In this document: positions 1-7,004 of the stretch, in pieces
How the letters are laid out: every line of letters begins with the position of its first letter
Position numbering within the stretch: the stretch's first letter is position 1
From: an uncultured Pseudomonadota bacterium
GTDB lineage: Bacteria > Pseudomonadota > Gammaproteobacteria > Burkholderiales > Nitrosomonadaceae
Length of the DNA: 15,473 bases
Direction of reading: 5' to 3'
NCBI GenBank assembly: GCA_903957805.1
Contig: CAJBQQ010000162.1
Location: 1 to 15,473 of the forward strand
Notes under the pieces: model-generated
The model's input: only the letters and a program-made list of their open reading frames with translations
Database searches by the model: none
What the model was told of the DNA's origin: nothing
Position numbers and translations under genes: made by a program

Positions 1-615
1 AATCCAAAGGGGGTCAAGGACTGGAATGATCTGGCCCGACCCGGTGTATCCGTGGTCACCCCAAATCCCAAAACTTCTGGTGGCGCACAGTGGAATTATC
101 TGGCGGCGTGGGAATATGGAAAACGAAACTTTGGTGAGGCCAGAGCCAAAGAGTTTGTTGCTGATATCTACAAGAATGTGCCGGTACTAGATTCTGGTGC
201 GCGTGGATCGACCACAACTTTTGTTGAACGTGGTGTCGGAGATGTATTCATCTCATGGGAGAATGAGGCCTTTCTGGCGATCAAGGAGTATGGTCCAGGT
301 AAGTTCGAGATGGTGGTGCCTTCACTTAGCATACTAGCTGAGCCCCCCGTTGCGATAGTGGACAAGGTGGTAGACAAGAAGGGTACACGCGATCTGGCAG
401 AAGCCTATCTGCAGTATCTCTATTCAGAGGAGGGGCAGGAGATCGCCGCAAAGAATTTTTACAGGCCATCCAATCAGAAGGTTGCAGCAAAATATGCTAA
501 GCAGTTTCCGGCGATGATGCTTTTTAGAATTGATGAGGCTTTTGGCGGATGGAAGAATGCGCACAAAATTCACTTCTCTGATGGCGGCACATTTGACCAA
601 ATCTACCAAAAGTGA
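1..615 (+). CDS. sbp: periplasmic sulfate-binding protein (3' part, 5' end outside window)
   Basis: This is the solute-binding component of the sulfate/thiosulfate ABC importer; it captures sulfate in the periplasm and delivers it to CysT/CysW. The reading frame is open from base 1 and ends with TGA at 613-615, leaving 204 codons, about the last 60% of a family member of roughly 330 aa. The signal peptide is therefore not visible. The family signature NPKTSGGA (residues 22-29 of the fragment) supplies the backbone amides known to bind sulfate in the Salmonella protein, and the conserved Trp of SWENEA (residue 86) is present. SGARGST, SILAEP, EEGQEIAAKNFYRP and the terminal GGTFDQI blocks match E. 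coli Sbp closely. The Arg that normally ends the signature (GGAR) is Gln here. cysT follows after 43 bases, so the two are probably co-transcribed. CysP is the alternative paralogue, but the C-terminus is more Sbp-like. Confidence 0.95.
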   Translation, partial: NPKGVKDWNDLARPGVSVVTPNPKTSGGAQWNYLAAWEYGKRNFGEARAKEFVADIYKNVPVLDSGARGSTTTFVERGVGDVFISWENEAFLAIKEYGPGKFEMVVPSLSILAEPPVAIVDKVVDKKGTRDLAEAYLQYLYSEEGQEIAAKNFYRPSNQKVAAKYAKQFPAMMLFRIDEAFGGWKNAHKIHFSDGGTFDQIYQK

Positions 616-646
616 TCATGCTGAGAAGCCAAAAAAATGGACTAAT

Positions 647-661
647 GGGAGTGCATAATTG
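647..661 (+). promoter_or_regulatory. ribosome binding site and TTG start of cysT
   Basis: GGGAG at 647-651 lies 7 bases before TTG at 659-661. An in-frame TAA (656-658) directly precedes this TTG, so no earlier start is possible. The next in-frame Met is about residue 57, inside the conserved permease. This fixes TTG as the start codon. Confidence 0.75.
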
Positions 662-1492
662 AGTACGTTCAAGCGGCACAGTATCCTGCCAGGGTTCAAT
701 TTAGCGCTCGGATTCACATTACTCTATCTCAGCCTAATTGTATTGATACCACTATCGGCAGCCTTTATTCGCACTACAGAACTCAGTTGGCAAGAGTTCT
801 GGTTTGCAGTGACGACCCCGCGCGTGATGGCATCATATCGACTGACTTTTGGAGCTTCGTTTGCAGCGGCACTGGTCAATGCAGTATTCGGATTGCTAGT
901 GGCTTGGGTGCTGGTACGTTACCGCTTTCCCGGCAAGAAGTTGATAGATGCTTTAGTAGATCTACCGTTTGCACTCCCAACTGCTGTCGCTGGTATCGCA
1001 TTGACAGCGCTCTATGCGGGTAATGGCTGGATCGGACAGTATCTGGAGCCGTTGGGTATAAAGGTGGCATTTACACCGATCGGCGTATTCGTGGCACTGA
1101 CCTTTATCGGATTGCCATTCGTAGTGAGGACGGTGCAGCCGGTTCTTGAAGACATTGAGTCCGAACTGGAGGAGGCCGCAGCCATGCTGGGTGCAAACCG
1201 GTTGCAGACCTTTTCGAGAATAATCATTCCGACGATTTTCCCTGCACTTATGACTGGCTTTGCACTTGCTTTTGCCCGTGCAATCGGCGAATACGGGTCG
1301 GTTATTTTCATTGCTGGCAATATGCCGATGGTCTCTGAGATCACACCTCTACTAATCATCACCAAGCTTGAACAGTACGATTATGCAGGCGCTACTGCTT
1401 TGGCGGTAGTGATGCTAGTCATTTCATTTATTCTGCTTCTAGTTATCAATTTACTACAGTGGTGGGGCCGGCGTCGTAGCGCCTTGGCATGA
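659..1492 (+). CDS. cysT: sulfate/thiosulfate ABC transporter permease CysT (CysU)
   Basis: CysT is one of the two inner-membrane permease subunits that form the sulfate channel with CysW, powered by CysA. The protein is 277 aa, the usual length for the family. The N-terminal SILPGFNLALGFT block and first membrane helix (about 15-37) resemble E. coli CysU, as do RYRFPGKKLIDAL (about 88-99) and DLPFALPTAVAG (101-112). The EAA loop that docks on the ATPase lies at about 171-191 (EEAAAMLGAN followed by FSRIIIP). About six hydrophobic segments are visible, the last near 245-267, followed by a basic tail GRRRSALA. Translation starts at a TTG with a good ribosome binding site. The stop overlaps the cysW start by 4 bases (ATGA), a sign of translational coupling. 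Confidence 0.96.
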   Translation: MSTFKRHSILPGFNLALGFTLLYLSLIVLIPLSAAFIRTTELSWQEFWFAVTTPRVMASYRLTFGASFAAALVNAVFGLLVAWVLVRYRFPGKKLIDALVDLPFALPTAVAGIALTALYAGNGWIGQYLEPLGIKVAFTPIGVFVALTFIGLPFVVRTVQPVLEDIESELEEAAAMLGANRLQTFSRIIIPTIFPALMTGFALAFARAIGEYGSVIFIAGNMPMVSEITPLLIITKLEQYDYAGATALAVVMLVISFILLLVINLLQWWGRRRSALA

Positions 1493-2382
1493 CAATGGCT
1501 ACTAATACACTCTTTTCAACTTCACGCGTGCGGCGCACACTAACCACCCAGGAGCCCAGTTGGGTACGTAGGGCTCTGATCGGGTTAGCACTTGCATTCT
1601 TGACACTGTTTCTTTTTGTGCCGTTGTTCTTGGTATTCTACGAGGCACTGAAAAAGGGAGTCGATGTCTACTTCGCTGCCATTATCGAACCAGATGCGTT
1701 ATCAGCAATTCAACTTACTTTGACCGTTGCAGCAATCGCTGTGCCTCTCAATCTAGTTTTTGGTTTGGCGGCTGCTTGGGCCATTGCCAAGTTTGAATTC
1801 CGTGGTAAGAATTTACTGATAACGTTGATCGATCTACCGTTCTCGGTATCCCCGGTAGTTTCGGGGCTGATCTACGTGCTGATCTTTGGTTTGCAGGGAT
1901 GGTTGGGCCCATGGTTGGCTGAGCACGACATCCAGGTCATATTTGCGGTAACCGGCATTGTGTTGGCGACAGTTTTCGTGACGGTCCCCTTTATCGCGCG
2001 CGAATTGATTCCGCTGATGCAGGCACAAGGTACGGAGGAAGAGGAAGCGGCTGTGGCGCTGGGGGCAAATGGATGGCAGACTTTCTCACGGGTGACGCTA
2101 CCAAACATCAAGTGGGGTCTTTTGTATGGCACCATCCTCTGCAATGCGCGGGCGATGGGTGAGTTTGGTGCGGTATCGGTTGTATCTGGCCACATCCGGG
2201 GTAGTACCAATACCTTGCCATTGCACGTCGAGATTCTTTATAACGAGTATAACTTTGCGGCCGCATTTGCAGTGGCTTCGTTGCTTGCGTTACTTGCGCT
2301 CGTGACGTTGGCACTGAAGACTGTGGTCGAATCTAAGATCACGCAACCCAAGGAGAATGCCGATGAGCATCGAAGTGCGTAA
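1489..2382 (+). CDS. cysW: sulfate/thiosulfate ABC transporter permease CysW
   Basis: CysW is the second inner-membrane permease of the sulfate/thiosulfate importer. It has 297 aa, close to E. coli CysW. After a hydrophilic N-terminus of about 28 residues come a first membrane helix (30-50), the conserved AIAVPLNLVFGLAAAW block (82-97), DLPFSVSPVVSGLIY (115-129), and the EAA loop (about 184-205, EEAAVALGANGWQTFSR). The family-typical ARAMGEFGAVSVVSGHIRG segment follows at 220-238. The start taken here is the ATG of the ATGA overlap with cysT; a second in-frame ATG two codons later (1495) is equally possible, because neither has an obvious Shine-Dalgarno sequence. The 3' end overlaps cysA by 20 bases. 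Confidence 0.96.
   Translation: MTMATNTLFSTSRVRRTLTTQEPSWVRRALIGLALAFLTLFLFVPLFLVFYEALKKGVDVYFAAIIEPDALSAIQLTLTVAAIAVPLNLVFGLAAAWAIAKFEFRGKNLLITLIDLPFSVSPVVSGLIYVLIFGLQGWLGPWLAEHDIQVIFAVTGIVLATVFVTVPFIARELIPLMQAQGTEEEEAAVALGANGWQTFSRVTLPNIKWGLLYGTILCNARAMGEFGAVSVVSGHIRGSTNTLPLHVEILYNEYNFAAAFAVASLLALLALVTLALKTVVESKITQPKENADEHRSA
2350..2365 (+). promoter_or_regulatory. ribosome binding site that fixes the cysA start
   Basis: AAGGAG at 2350-2355, inside cysW, is only 1 base from the ATG at 2357 but 7 bases from the ATG at 2363. The spacing selects 2363, which gives the N-terminus MSIEV seen in E. coli CysA (MSIEI). Confidence 0.75.
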
Positions 2383-3436
2383 TCTATCTAAGCAGTTCGG
2401 AACTTTTGCTGCGCTGCGTGATGTCAGTCTAGAAGTACGGTCAGGTGAGTTGCTTGCATTACTTGGGCCCTCGGGTTCCGGCAAGACTACTCTGTTGCGC
2501 GTGATCGCAGGACTCGATGTGGCGGATGCAGGACAAGTGCTCTTTCAAGGCGAGGATGCGACCGACCAGCATGTCCGAGAACGGCAAGTGGGTTTTGTAT
2601 TCCAGCACTATGCATTATTTCGTAATATGACCATATTCGAGAACGTTGCTTTCGGTTTGCGGGTTCGCCCGAAGGATGTACGCCCACCTGATGCTGAGAT
2701 ACGAGACCGTGTGCATGAACTGCTTAAGCTAGTACAACTCGACTGGTTGGCCGAGCGTTATCCGCACCAACTCTCTGGTGGGCAGCGGCAGCGTATCGCT
2801 CTGGCGAGAGCGTTGGCAGTTGAGCCAAAGGTATTGTTATTGGATGAGCCTTTCGGTGCGCTTGATGCTAAGGTTCGTAAGGAGCTGCGTTCTTGGCTGA
2901 GGCGACTGCATGATGATATGCACATCACGAGCGTGTTCGTTACACATGATCAGGAAGAGGCGTTAGAGGTAGCAGACCGAGTGGTGGTCATGAATGAAGG
3001 CCGTATCGAGCAGATCGGCACGCCGGACGAAGTCTATGAGAATCCTGCGAGTCCATTCGTCTATGAGTTTCTTGGCAATGTAAACTTATTCCATAGTCGC
3101 CTGCACCGCGGACGGGCTTGGATTGATGGTATAGAGGTTGATGCACCTGAGCATGCCGAGGCAGAGGAGCTCGCGGCGGTAGCTTACGTTCGTCCTCACG
3201 ATATTGAAGTCGATCGTACTGCTCAGGGAGATACCGCACTTGCGGCCCGCGTCACTCATGTTCTTTCGGTCGGCCCAATAGTCCGCCTAGAACTAGTCCG
3301 TGATGATAGCAATGATAAAAATCCAATCCAGGTCGAGATAAGCAAGGAACGCTTTCGTGAGTTGCAGCTGGTGAGAGGTGATCAAGTCTTCATCAAGCCA
3401 CGCCGTTTTGATCTATTTCCGAGTCGGATACATTAG
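2363..3436 (+). CDS. cysA: sulfate/thiosulfate import ATP-binding protein CysA
   Basis: CysA is the cytoplasmic ATPase that energises sulfate/thiosulfate uptake through CysTW. It has 357 aa from the ATG at 2363; an ATG two codons upstream (2357) is disfavoured by ribosome-binding-site spacing. All nucleotide-binding motifs are intact: Walker A GPSGSGKT (35-42), Q-loop Gln81 in FVFQHYALF, ABC signature LSGGQ (137-141), Walker B VLLLDEP (157-163), and switch His195 in FVTHDQEEA. The C-terminal third (about 235-357) fits the TOBE-type regulatory domain of CysA, with RPHDIEVDR aligning to the conserved RPWEVDI block of E. coli. The gene overlaps cysW by 20 bases and closes the visible operon. No strong intrinsic terminator follows it in the 125-base gap. 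Confidence 0.97.
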   Translation: MSIEVRNLSKQFGTFAALRDVSLEVRSGELLALLGPSGSGKTTLLRVIAGLDVADAGQVLFQGEDATDQHVRERQVGFVFQHYALFRNMTIFENVAFGLRVRPKDVRPPDAEIRDRVHELLKLVQLDWLAERYPHQLSGGQRQRIALARALAVEPKVLLLDEPFGALDAKVRKELRSWLRRLHDDMHITSVFVTHDQEEALEVADRVVVMNEGRIEQIGTPDEVYENPASPFVYEFLGNVNLFHSRLHRGRAWIDGIEVDAPEHAEAEELAAVAYVRPHDIEVDRTAQGDTALAARVTHVLSVGPIVRLELVRDDSNDKNPIQVEISKERFRELQLVRGDQVFIKPRRFDLFPSRIH

Positions 3437-3507
3437 AGATATTTCGGCCACGTCTACTGCCTTAGTATTGATCATCTCTCGGCTTTCCGAAAGTCCGTCG
3501 GGGCAGT

Positions 3508-3533
3508 TTGGCAGAACATTTTTATGTTAGAAT
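3508..3533 (+). promoter_or_regulatory. possible promoter of the M23 peptidase-anmK pair
   Basis: An extended -10 element TGTTAGAAT (3525-3533) sits about 30 bases before the preferred start of the M23 peptidase. TTGGCA (3508-3513) resembles a -35 box, but the 14-base spacer is short, so the extended -10 would carry most of the activity. The location in the only sizeable gap between cysA and the peptidase supports it. Confidence 0.35.
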
Positions 3534-3561
3534 TTCAATCTTCCATAGTAATAAGAAGAGC

Positions 3562-4878
3562 ATGCCGAAGAACGATAAAAAAGTCGGAGAGAAGAGGTCG
3601 GCAATACCAACAAAAAGATCCCTACGCTGGCCGATCGCGTTAGCTAGTCTCCCACTATTTGGCATGGTTGCCGCTTTTGGTATTGCACCAGACACCTCCT
3701 TGAAAGATGTGCCTGTGCAGCAAGTTGTCCTCAATCTTGATCTCCCCGAGACTTCCAGTTCTACGATCACCGATACCACTTTCTGGCGTCAGGAGCGTAT
3801 CCAGCGAGGGGATACCGTTGCCGCACTGCTTTCTCGGTTTGAGGTGAATAATCTGGATGCAGCTAATTTCCTGCATGAGGCTAGAAATATCAAGGCCATG
3901 CATCAGTTGGTACCCGGCAGGATTGTCCATGCCCAGACCACTGAGAGGGGAGAGTTGCGCATGCTTCGCTACTTCCCTGGGGGTAGTGAGCAGTTTTTGA
4001 TGGAAAAAACGGATGGTGCTTTCAAGCTAATCGAACAGCCGATTGAACTTGAGAAGCACGTCCAGATGAAGTCGGGTGTAATAAACAGTTCATTATTTGC
4101 CGCCACTGACAGTGCGGGTGTGCCCGATAACATCACCACCCAGATTGTCGACATCTTTTCTTCCGATATTGATTTTCATCGGGACTTGCGCAAGGGCGAT
4201 CGATTCACCGTAGTCTATGAATCACTTCATAATGACGGTGAGCTTGCTAGAGCTGGACGGATACTGGCAGTTGAGTTTGTAAACCAGGGGACACCTTACA
4301 AGGCAGTATACTTTCAGGCGGATGATGGCAATAGCGGCTATTACGCCCCCGACGGCAAGAATCTACGCAAAGCATTTTTGCGCTCACCGCTGGAATTTTC
4401 TCGTGTCAGTTCAGGTTTCTCAAGCGCACGCTTTCATCCTGTGCTTCAAACCTGGCGGGCCCACAAGGGAGTCGATTATGCTGCTCCAACGGGCACAAAG
4501 GTTAAGGCGACTGCCAATGGCACTGTGGCATTCTCTGGATGGCAGAGTGGTTATGGCAATGTAGTCATCTTGCAACATCAAGGTCAATACACCACTGCTT
4601 ACGGTCATTTGTCTGCTTTTTCCAAGGGCCTGCGGAAGGGGCAGCGTGTTAGCCAGAACGATGTAATCGGTTATGTCGGAGCGACCGGCATGGCAACTGG
4701 CCCACATCTACATTATGAATTCCGTGTCAGTGGTGTCCAGCGCGATCCGCTCCGCGTGGCTATGCCTGCAGCCATACCCATCCCGGCTCAAAATATGACA
4801 ATATTCCACGAGAATACTAGGCCGCTGACAGCTCGGCTGGATATGCTACGCAATACCAATCTTGGATCCCTGGACTAG
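3562..4878 (+). CDS. M23 (LytM) murein DD-endopeptidase, MepM-like
   Basis: This is a zinc metallopeptidase predicted to cut peptide cross-links in peptidoglycan from the periplasmic side. From the ATG at 3562 it has 438 aa, close to E. coli MepM (440 aa). A basic N-terminus precedes one membrane segment (about 23-42, WPIALASLPLFGMVAAFGIA). A LysM/OapA-like region (about 79-127, containing RIQRGDTVAALL) and a middle domain follow. The C-terminal M23 domain (about 283-395) keeps its metal and catalytic residues: His301 and Asp305 in HKGVD, His349 in TAYGH, and His382/His384 in PHLHYEF. The open frame extends to a TTG at 3508, but the likely promoter overlaps that extension and the extra residues precede the basic N-terminus, so 3562 is preferred. 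anmK lies 47 bases downstream, and together they suggest wall turnover. Confidence 0.9.
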   Translation: MPKNDKKVGEKRSAIPTKRSLRWPIALASLPLFGMVAAFGIAPDTSLKDVPVQQVVLNLDLPETSSSTITDTTFWRQERIQRGDTVAALLSRFEVNNLDAANFLHEARNIKAMHQLVPGRIVHAQTTERGELRMLRYFPGGSEQFLMEKTDGAFKLIEQPIELEKHVQMKSGVINSSLFAATDSAGVPDNITTQIVDIFSSDIDFHRDLRKGDRFTVVYESLHNDGELARAGRILAVEFVNQGTPYKAVYFQADDGNSGYYAPDGKNLRKAFLRSPLEFSRVSSGFSSARFHPVLQTWRAHKGVDYAAPTGTKVKATANGTVAFSGWQSGYGNVVILQHQGQYTTAYGHLSAFSKGLRKGQRVSQNDVIGYVGATGMATGPHLHYEFRVSGVQRDPLRVAMPAAIPIPAQNMTIFHENTRPLTARLDMLRNTNLGSLD

Positions 4879-4925
4879 TCTAGAAGTCTGGGAGCGACTT
4901 GGCTACATAGCTGACGTCATCTGAA

Positions 4926-6026
4926 TTGAAACCCATTTACTATATCGGCATCATGTCTGGTACCAGTCTGGATGGGATAGATGTGATTTTGTCGGACTCA
5001 AGTACATCCCTCCCCTCGGTAGCGTGCACCCATTACCTGCCATACGACAAGAATCTACGTCAGCAGATATTGGAGCTACACGAGCCTGGCAATGATGAAC
5101 TGCACCGAGCGGCTGTTCTTAGTAATGAATTGGCCCGCAGCTATGCTGAGGCTGTGGTTGGTCTGCTCACAAAGAGTGGTGTCTCCCCGCAAGATGTCAT
5201 AGCTATTGGTTGTCATGGTCAGACCGTACGACACTGTCCACAACCCGAGAGGAGCTACACGCTACAGTTGGGCAATGCCGCTTTACTGGCAGAGCTTACC
5301 GGCATCACTGTAGTGGCAGACTTCAGAAGCCGTGATATTGCAGCTGGCGGCCAGGGTGCCCCACTTGTGCCGAAGTTTCACCAAGCTTTGTTCACAGATC
5401 CGAAAAATCATCGTGTCATTGTTAATATCGGCGGGATTTCTAACCTTACCAGTCTTACACCGTCTGGAGAGGTTGCTGGATTTGATTGCGGCCCCGGCAA
5501 TCTACTCATGGATGCATGGTGCCTGCGCCACCTGGGAGAGACGTATGATCAGGATGGCGCGTGGGCTAGATCAGGAAAAGTAATTCCAGAGTTGCTTGAG
5601 AGGCTCTTCGAATTGGAATTTTTTTCATTACCACCCCCGAAGAGTACTGGTCGGGAGTTATTTAATCTCTCCTGGCTGGAGGGTTATTTGTCTGGAATGG
5701 AGAAGCCAGAAGATGTGCAGTCGACTCTGTCGCAACTCACCACCTCAAGTATCGCCAACTCATTGCTGTCACATTTTCCGAGTGCCGTAGAAGTCTTTTT
5801 ATGTGGTGGTGGGGCACGAAATACAGATCTAGTTGAGAGATTGCGGGCTTCATTACCAATGAAAAGAGTCGAGTTAACAGATGTGCTAGGTGTGGATGCC
5901 GATTGGCTGGAGGCATTCGCTTTCGCCTGGCTGGCGCAGCAGGCCATGGCGGGAGCTCCGGGCAACCTTCCCGAAGTAACTGGTGCAAGAGGCCCGAGAA
6001 TTCTCGGGGCGATTTACCAAGCTTGA
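4926..6026 (+). CDS. anmK: anhydro-N-acetylmuramic acid kinase
   Basis: AnmK is a cytoplasmic enzyme of peptidoglycan recycling. It uses ATP to open the 1,6-anhydro ring of anhydro-MurNAc and phosphorylate it to MurNAc-6-phosphate. The protein is 366 aa (E. coli 369). The ATP-binding start GIMSGTSLDGID (8-19), CHGQT (96-100), GGQGAPLVP (141-149), NIGGISNLT (167-175) and DCGPGNLLMDAW (187-198) blocks are intact. Asp187 aligns with the catalytic Asp of the DxGPGN motif. PPPKSTGRE (236-244) and CGGGARN, in the ATP-binding half, are also conserved. Translation begins at a TTG (4926): an in-frame stop at 4908-4910 and the immediate match to the family N-terminus leave no ATG option. No clear Shine-Dalgarno sequence precedes it. 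It follows the M23 gene on the same strand and converges with erpA. Confidence 0.96.
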   Translation: MKPIYYIGIMSGTSLDGIDVILSDSSTSLPSVACTHYLPYDKNLRQQILELHEPGNDELHRAAVLSNELARSYAEAVVGLLTKSGVSPQDVIAIGCHGQTVRHCPQPERSYTLQLGNAALLAELTGITVVADFRSRDIAAGGQGAPLVPKFHQALFTDPKNHRVIVNIGGISNLTSLTPSGEVAGFDCGPGNLLMDAWCLRHLGETYDQDGAWARSGKVIPELLERLFELEFFSLPPPKSTGRELFNLSWLEGYLSGMEKPEDVQSTLSQLTTSSIANSLLSHFPSAVEVFLCGGGARNTDLVERLRASLPMKRVELTDVLGVDADWLEAFAFAWLAQQAMAGAPGNLPEVTGARGPRILGAIYQA

Positions 6027-6081
6027 ATTTTAGATTGAGATTGAAACCGCAGTATTACTGAGTAACTTCCCCATCAAGATA

Positions 6082-6114
6082 ATCCAAAATGGGAGCTAGG
6101 CTACCATTTTGGAT
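6082..6114. terminator. strong hairpin between convergent anmK and erpA
   Basis: A perfect 11-base inverted repeat (6082-6092 ATCCAAAATGG, 6104-6114 CCATTTTGGAT) is extended inward by AGC/GCT (6094-6096, 6100-6102) after one mismatch, leaving a 3-base TAG loop. It lies 56 bases after the anmK stop and 22 bases after the erpA stop, where a shared terminator is expected. Neither strand shows a U-run after the stem, so it may act as a 3' end stabiliser or Rho-associated structure instead of a classical intrinsic terminator. Confidence 0.5.
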
Positions 6115-6135
6115 ACAAACTTGTTCCGACGGGTT

Positions 6136-6504
6136 TTATGCTGAGAATGAAGAACCGCAACCACAGGTAGAAGCAGCACCTGGATTTTTAATCACGAATT
6201 GGGCACCCTCAGGATTTTCCTGATAATCAATTTCTGCGCCCACCAAGTATTGGAAGCTCATTGGGTCAATCAGCAGTTTCACCCCATTCTTCTCCATGAC
6301 GGTATCGTCTTCATTAATCATCTCGTCAAAGGTAAAGCCGTACTTGAAACCAGAACAGCCGCCCCCGCTTACGAAAACTCTGAGTTTAAGTTCGTTGTTA
6401 CCATCTTCTTCGATCAATTGTTTGACCTTGTCCGCCGCATTATTGGTAAAGATCAATGGGGAATGTATCTCGGTAAGTGAGCTTGTTTCGGTGACTGTAT
6501 TCAT
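6136..6504 (-). CDS. erpA: iron-sulfur cluster insertion protein ErpA (A-type carrier)
   Basis: This A-type carrier transfers Fe-S clusters to apoproteins in the cytoplasm. It has 122 aa, slightly longer than E. coli ErpA (114 aa). The three cluster ligands are present: Cys50 in GGGCSGF and Cys114/Cys116 in STCGCGSSF. The blocks FTFDE and DPMSFQYLVGAEIDY between them are typical of the ErpA branch of the HesB/IscA family. The first 18 residues (through HSPLIF) are variable. It is the last gene of a minus-strand series argC, DUF6776-like gene, bactofilin, erpA, with 53 bases separating it from the bactofilin. That gap is AT-rich and may hold its own promoter, but I see no convincing -35/-10 pair. 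The Shine-Dalgarno is weak (AGAG about 8 bases before ATG). IscA is the alternative, but there is no isc gene nearby. Confidence 0.93.
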   Translation of the reverse strand: MNTVTETSSLTEIHSPLIFTNNAADKVKQLIEEDGNNELKLRVFVSGGGCSGFKYGFTFDEMINEDDTVMEKNGVKLLIDPMSFQYLVGAEIDYQENPEGAQFVIKNPGAASTCGCGSSFSA

Positions 6505-6557
6505 GTTTAACTCTATGTGGATTAACTGAAAATATATATCCTGCTACTGAGCCAAGA

Positions 6558-6989
6558 TCAGCCACTTATGGCCGGTGTGTCAGCGTCATTCGACAATGTA
6601 ATCTCATCGGTCTTTTTAGCTTGGTCTACTCGGTCCTGATGGACTAATACACCCTCAACAGTTGCCCCGAGTTGAATTTCCAAGGCACGGTAATATACAT
6701 CTCCAGACACCTTGGCCTTGGCTTGTAGCTCTAGGTATTCTACAGCATGCACCGGGCCGATCACGGTTCCATTAATGACCGCATGGGACACATGAATCTT
6801 ACCCTCAACGCTCGCCTGATCACTTAGAACTAGCGTGCTGGGCTTGTCACCCATTGCGGTGATATCTCCACGGACGTGTCCATCTATACGTAAGCCGCCA
6901 CTGAACGTGATGTCACCAGCGACGTGAGTGCCTATGCCGATGAGAGAGTCAATCTGGCTTTGGGGCTTGTTGGTCTTTTTTCCAAACAT
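6558..6989 (-). CDS. bactofilin (polymer-forming cytoskeletal protein)
   Basis: Bactofilins self-assemble into nucleotide-free filaments beneath the membrane and organise cell-wall enzymes, shape or appendages. This 143-aa protein has the typical plan: a short basic N-terminal tail (MFGKKTNKP), a right-handed beta-helix core (about 15-118), and a hydrophilic C-terminal tail. The core shows the repeating small-residue pattern, for example SLIGIGTHVAGDITFSGGLRI, IDGHVRGDI, ASVEGKIHV, INGTVIGPV, AKVSGDVYY and ATVEGVLV. Its ribosome binding site overlaps the stop codon of the upstream membrane protein gene, 12 bases away, so the two are translationally coupled and are likely partners. The specific role in this organism cannot be read from the sequence. 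Confidence 0.92.
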   Translation of the reverse strand: MFGKKTNKPQSQIDSLIGIGTHVAGDITFSGGLRIDGHVRGDITAMGDKPSTLVLSDQASVEGKIHVSHAVINGTVIGPVHAVEYLELQAKAKVSGDVYYRALEIQLGATVEGVLVHQDRVDQAKKTDEITLSNDADTPAISG

Positions 6990-6995
6990 TCTATT

Positions 6996-7004
6996 CTTCC
7001 TTTA
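6996..7004 (-). promoter_or_regulatory. bactofilin ribosome binding site overlapping the upstream stop codon
   Basis: On the minus strand the sequence reads TAAAGGAAG. TAA (7004-7002) stops the DUF6776-like gene, and AAGGAAG (7002-6996) is a good Shine-Dalgarno 6 bases before the bactofilin ATG at 6989. Ribosomes ending on the first gene are placed to restart on the second. Confidence 0.65.

Noticed and set aside
1012..1365. 117-codon open frame antisense to cysT (and a similar one at 1872-2210 in cysW)
   Set aside because: Both sit opposite conserved permease coding sequence and show no independent coding features.
3480..3497. Imperfect hairpin CGGCTTT-CCG-AAAGTCCG after cysA as an intrinsic terminator
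   Set aside because: The stem has a bulge, the loop is 3 bases and a GC-rich sequence follows with no T-run, so it is not a credible terminator for the cys operon.
3508..3561. 18-codon upstream extension of the M23 peptidase from a TTG
   Set aside because: The extension overlaps the likely promoter, lacks a ribosome binding site and precedes the normal basic N-terminus and membrane segment; the ATG at 3562 is better.
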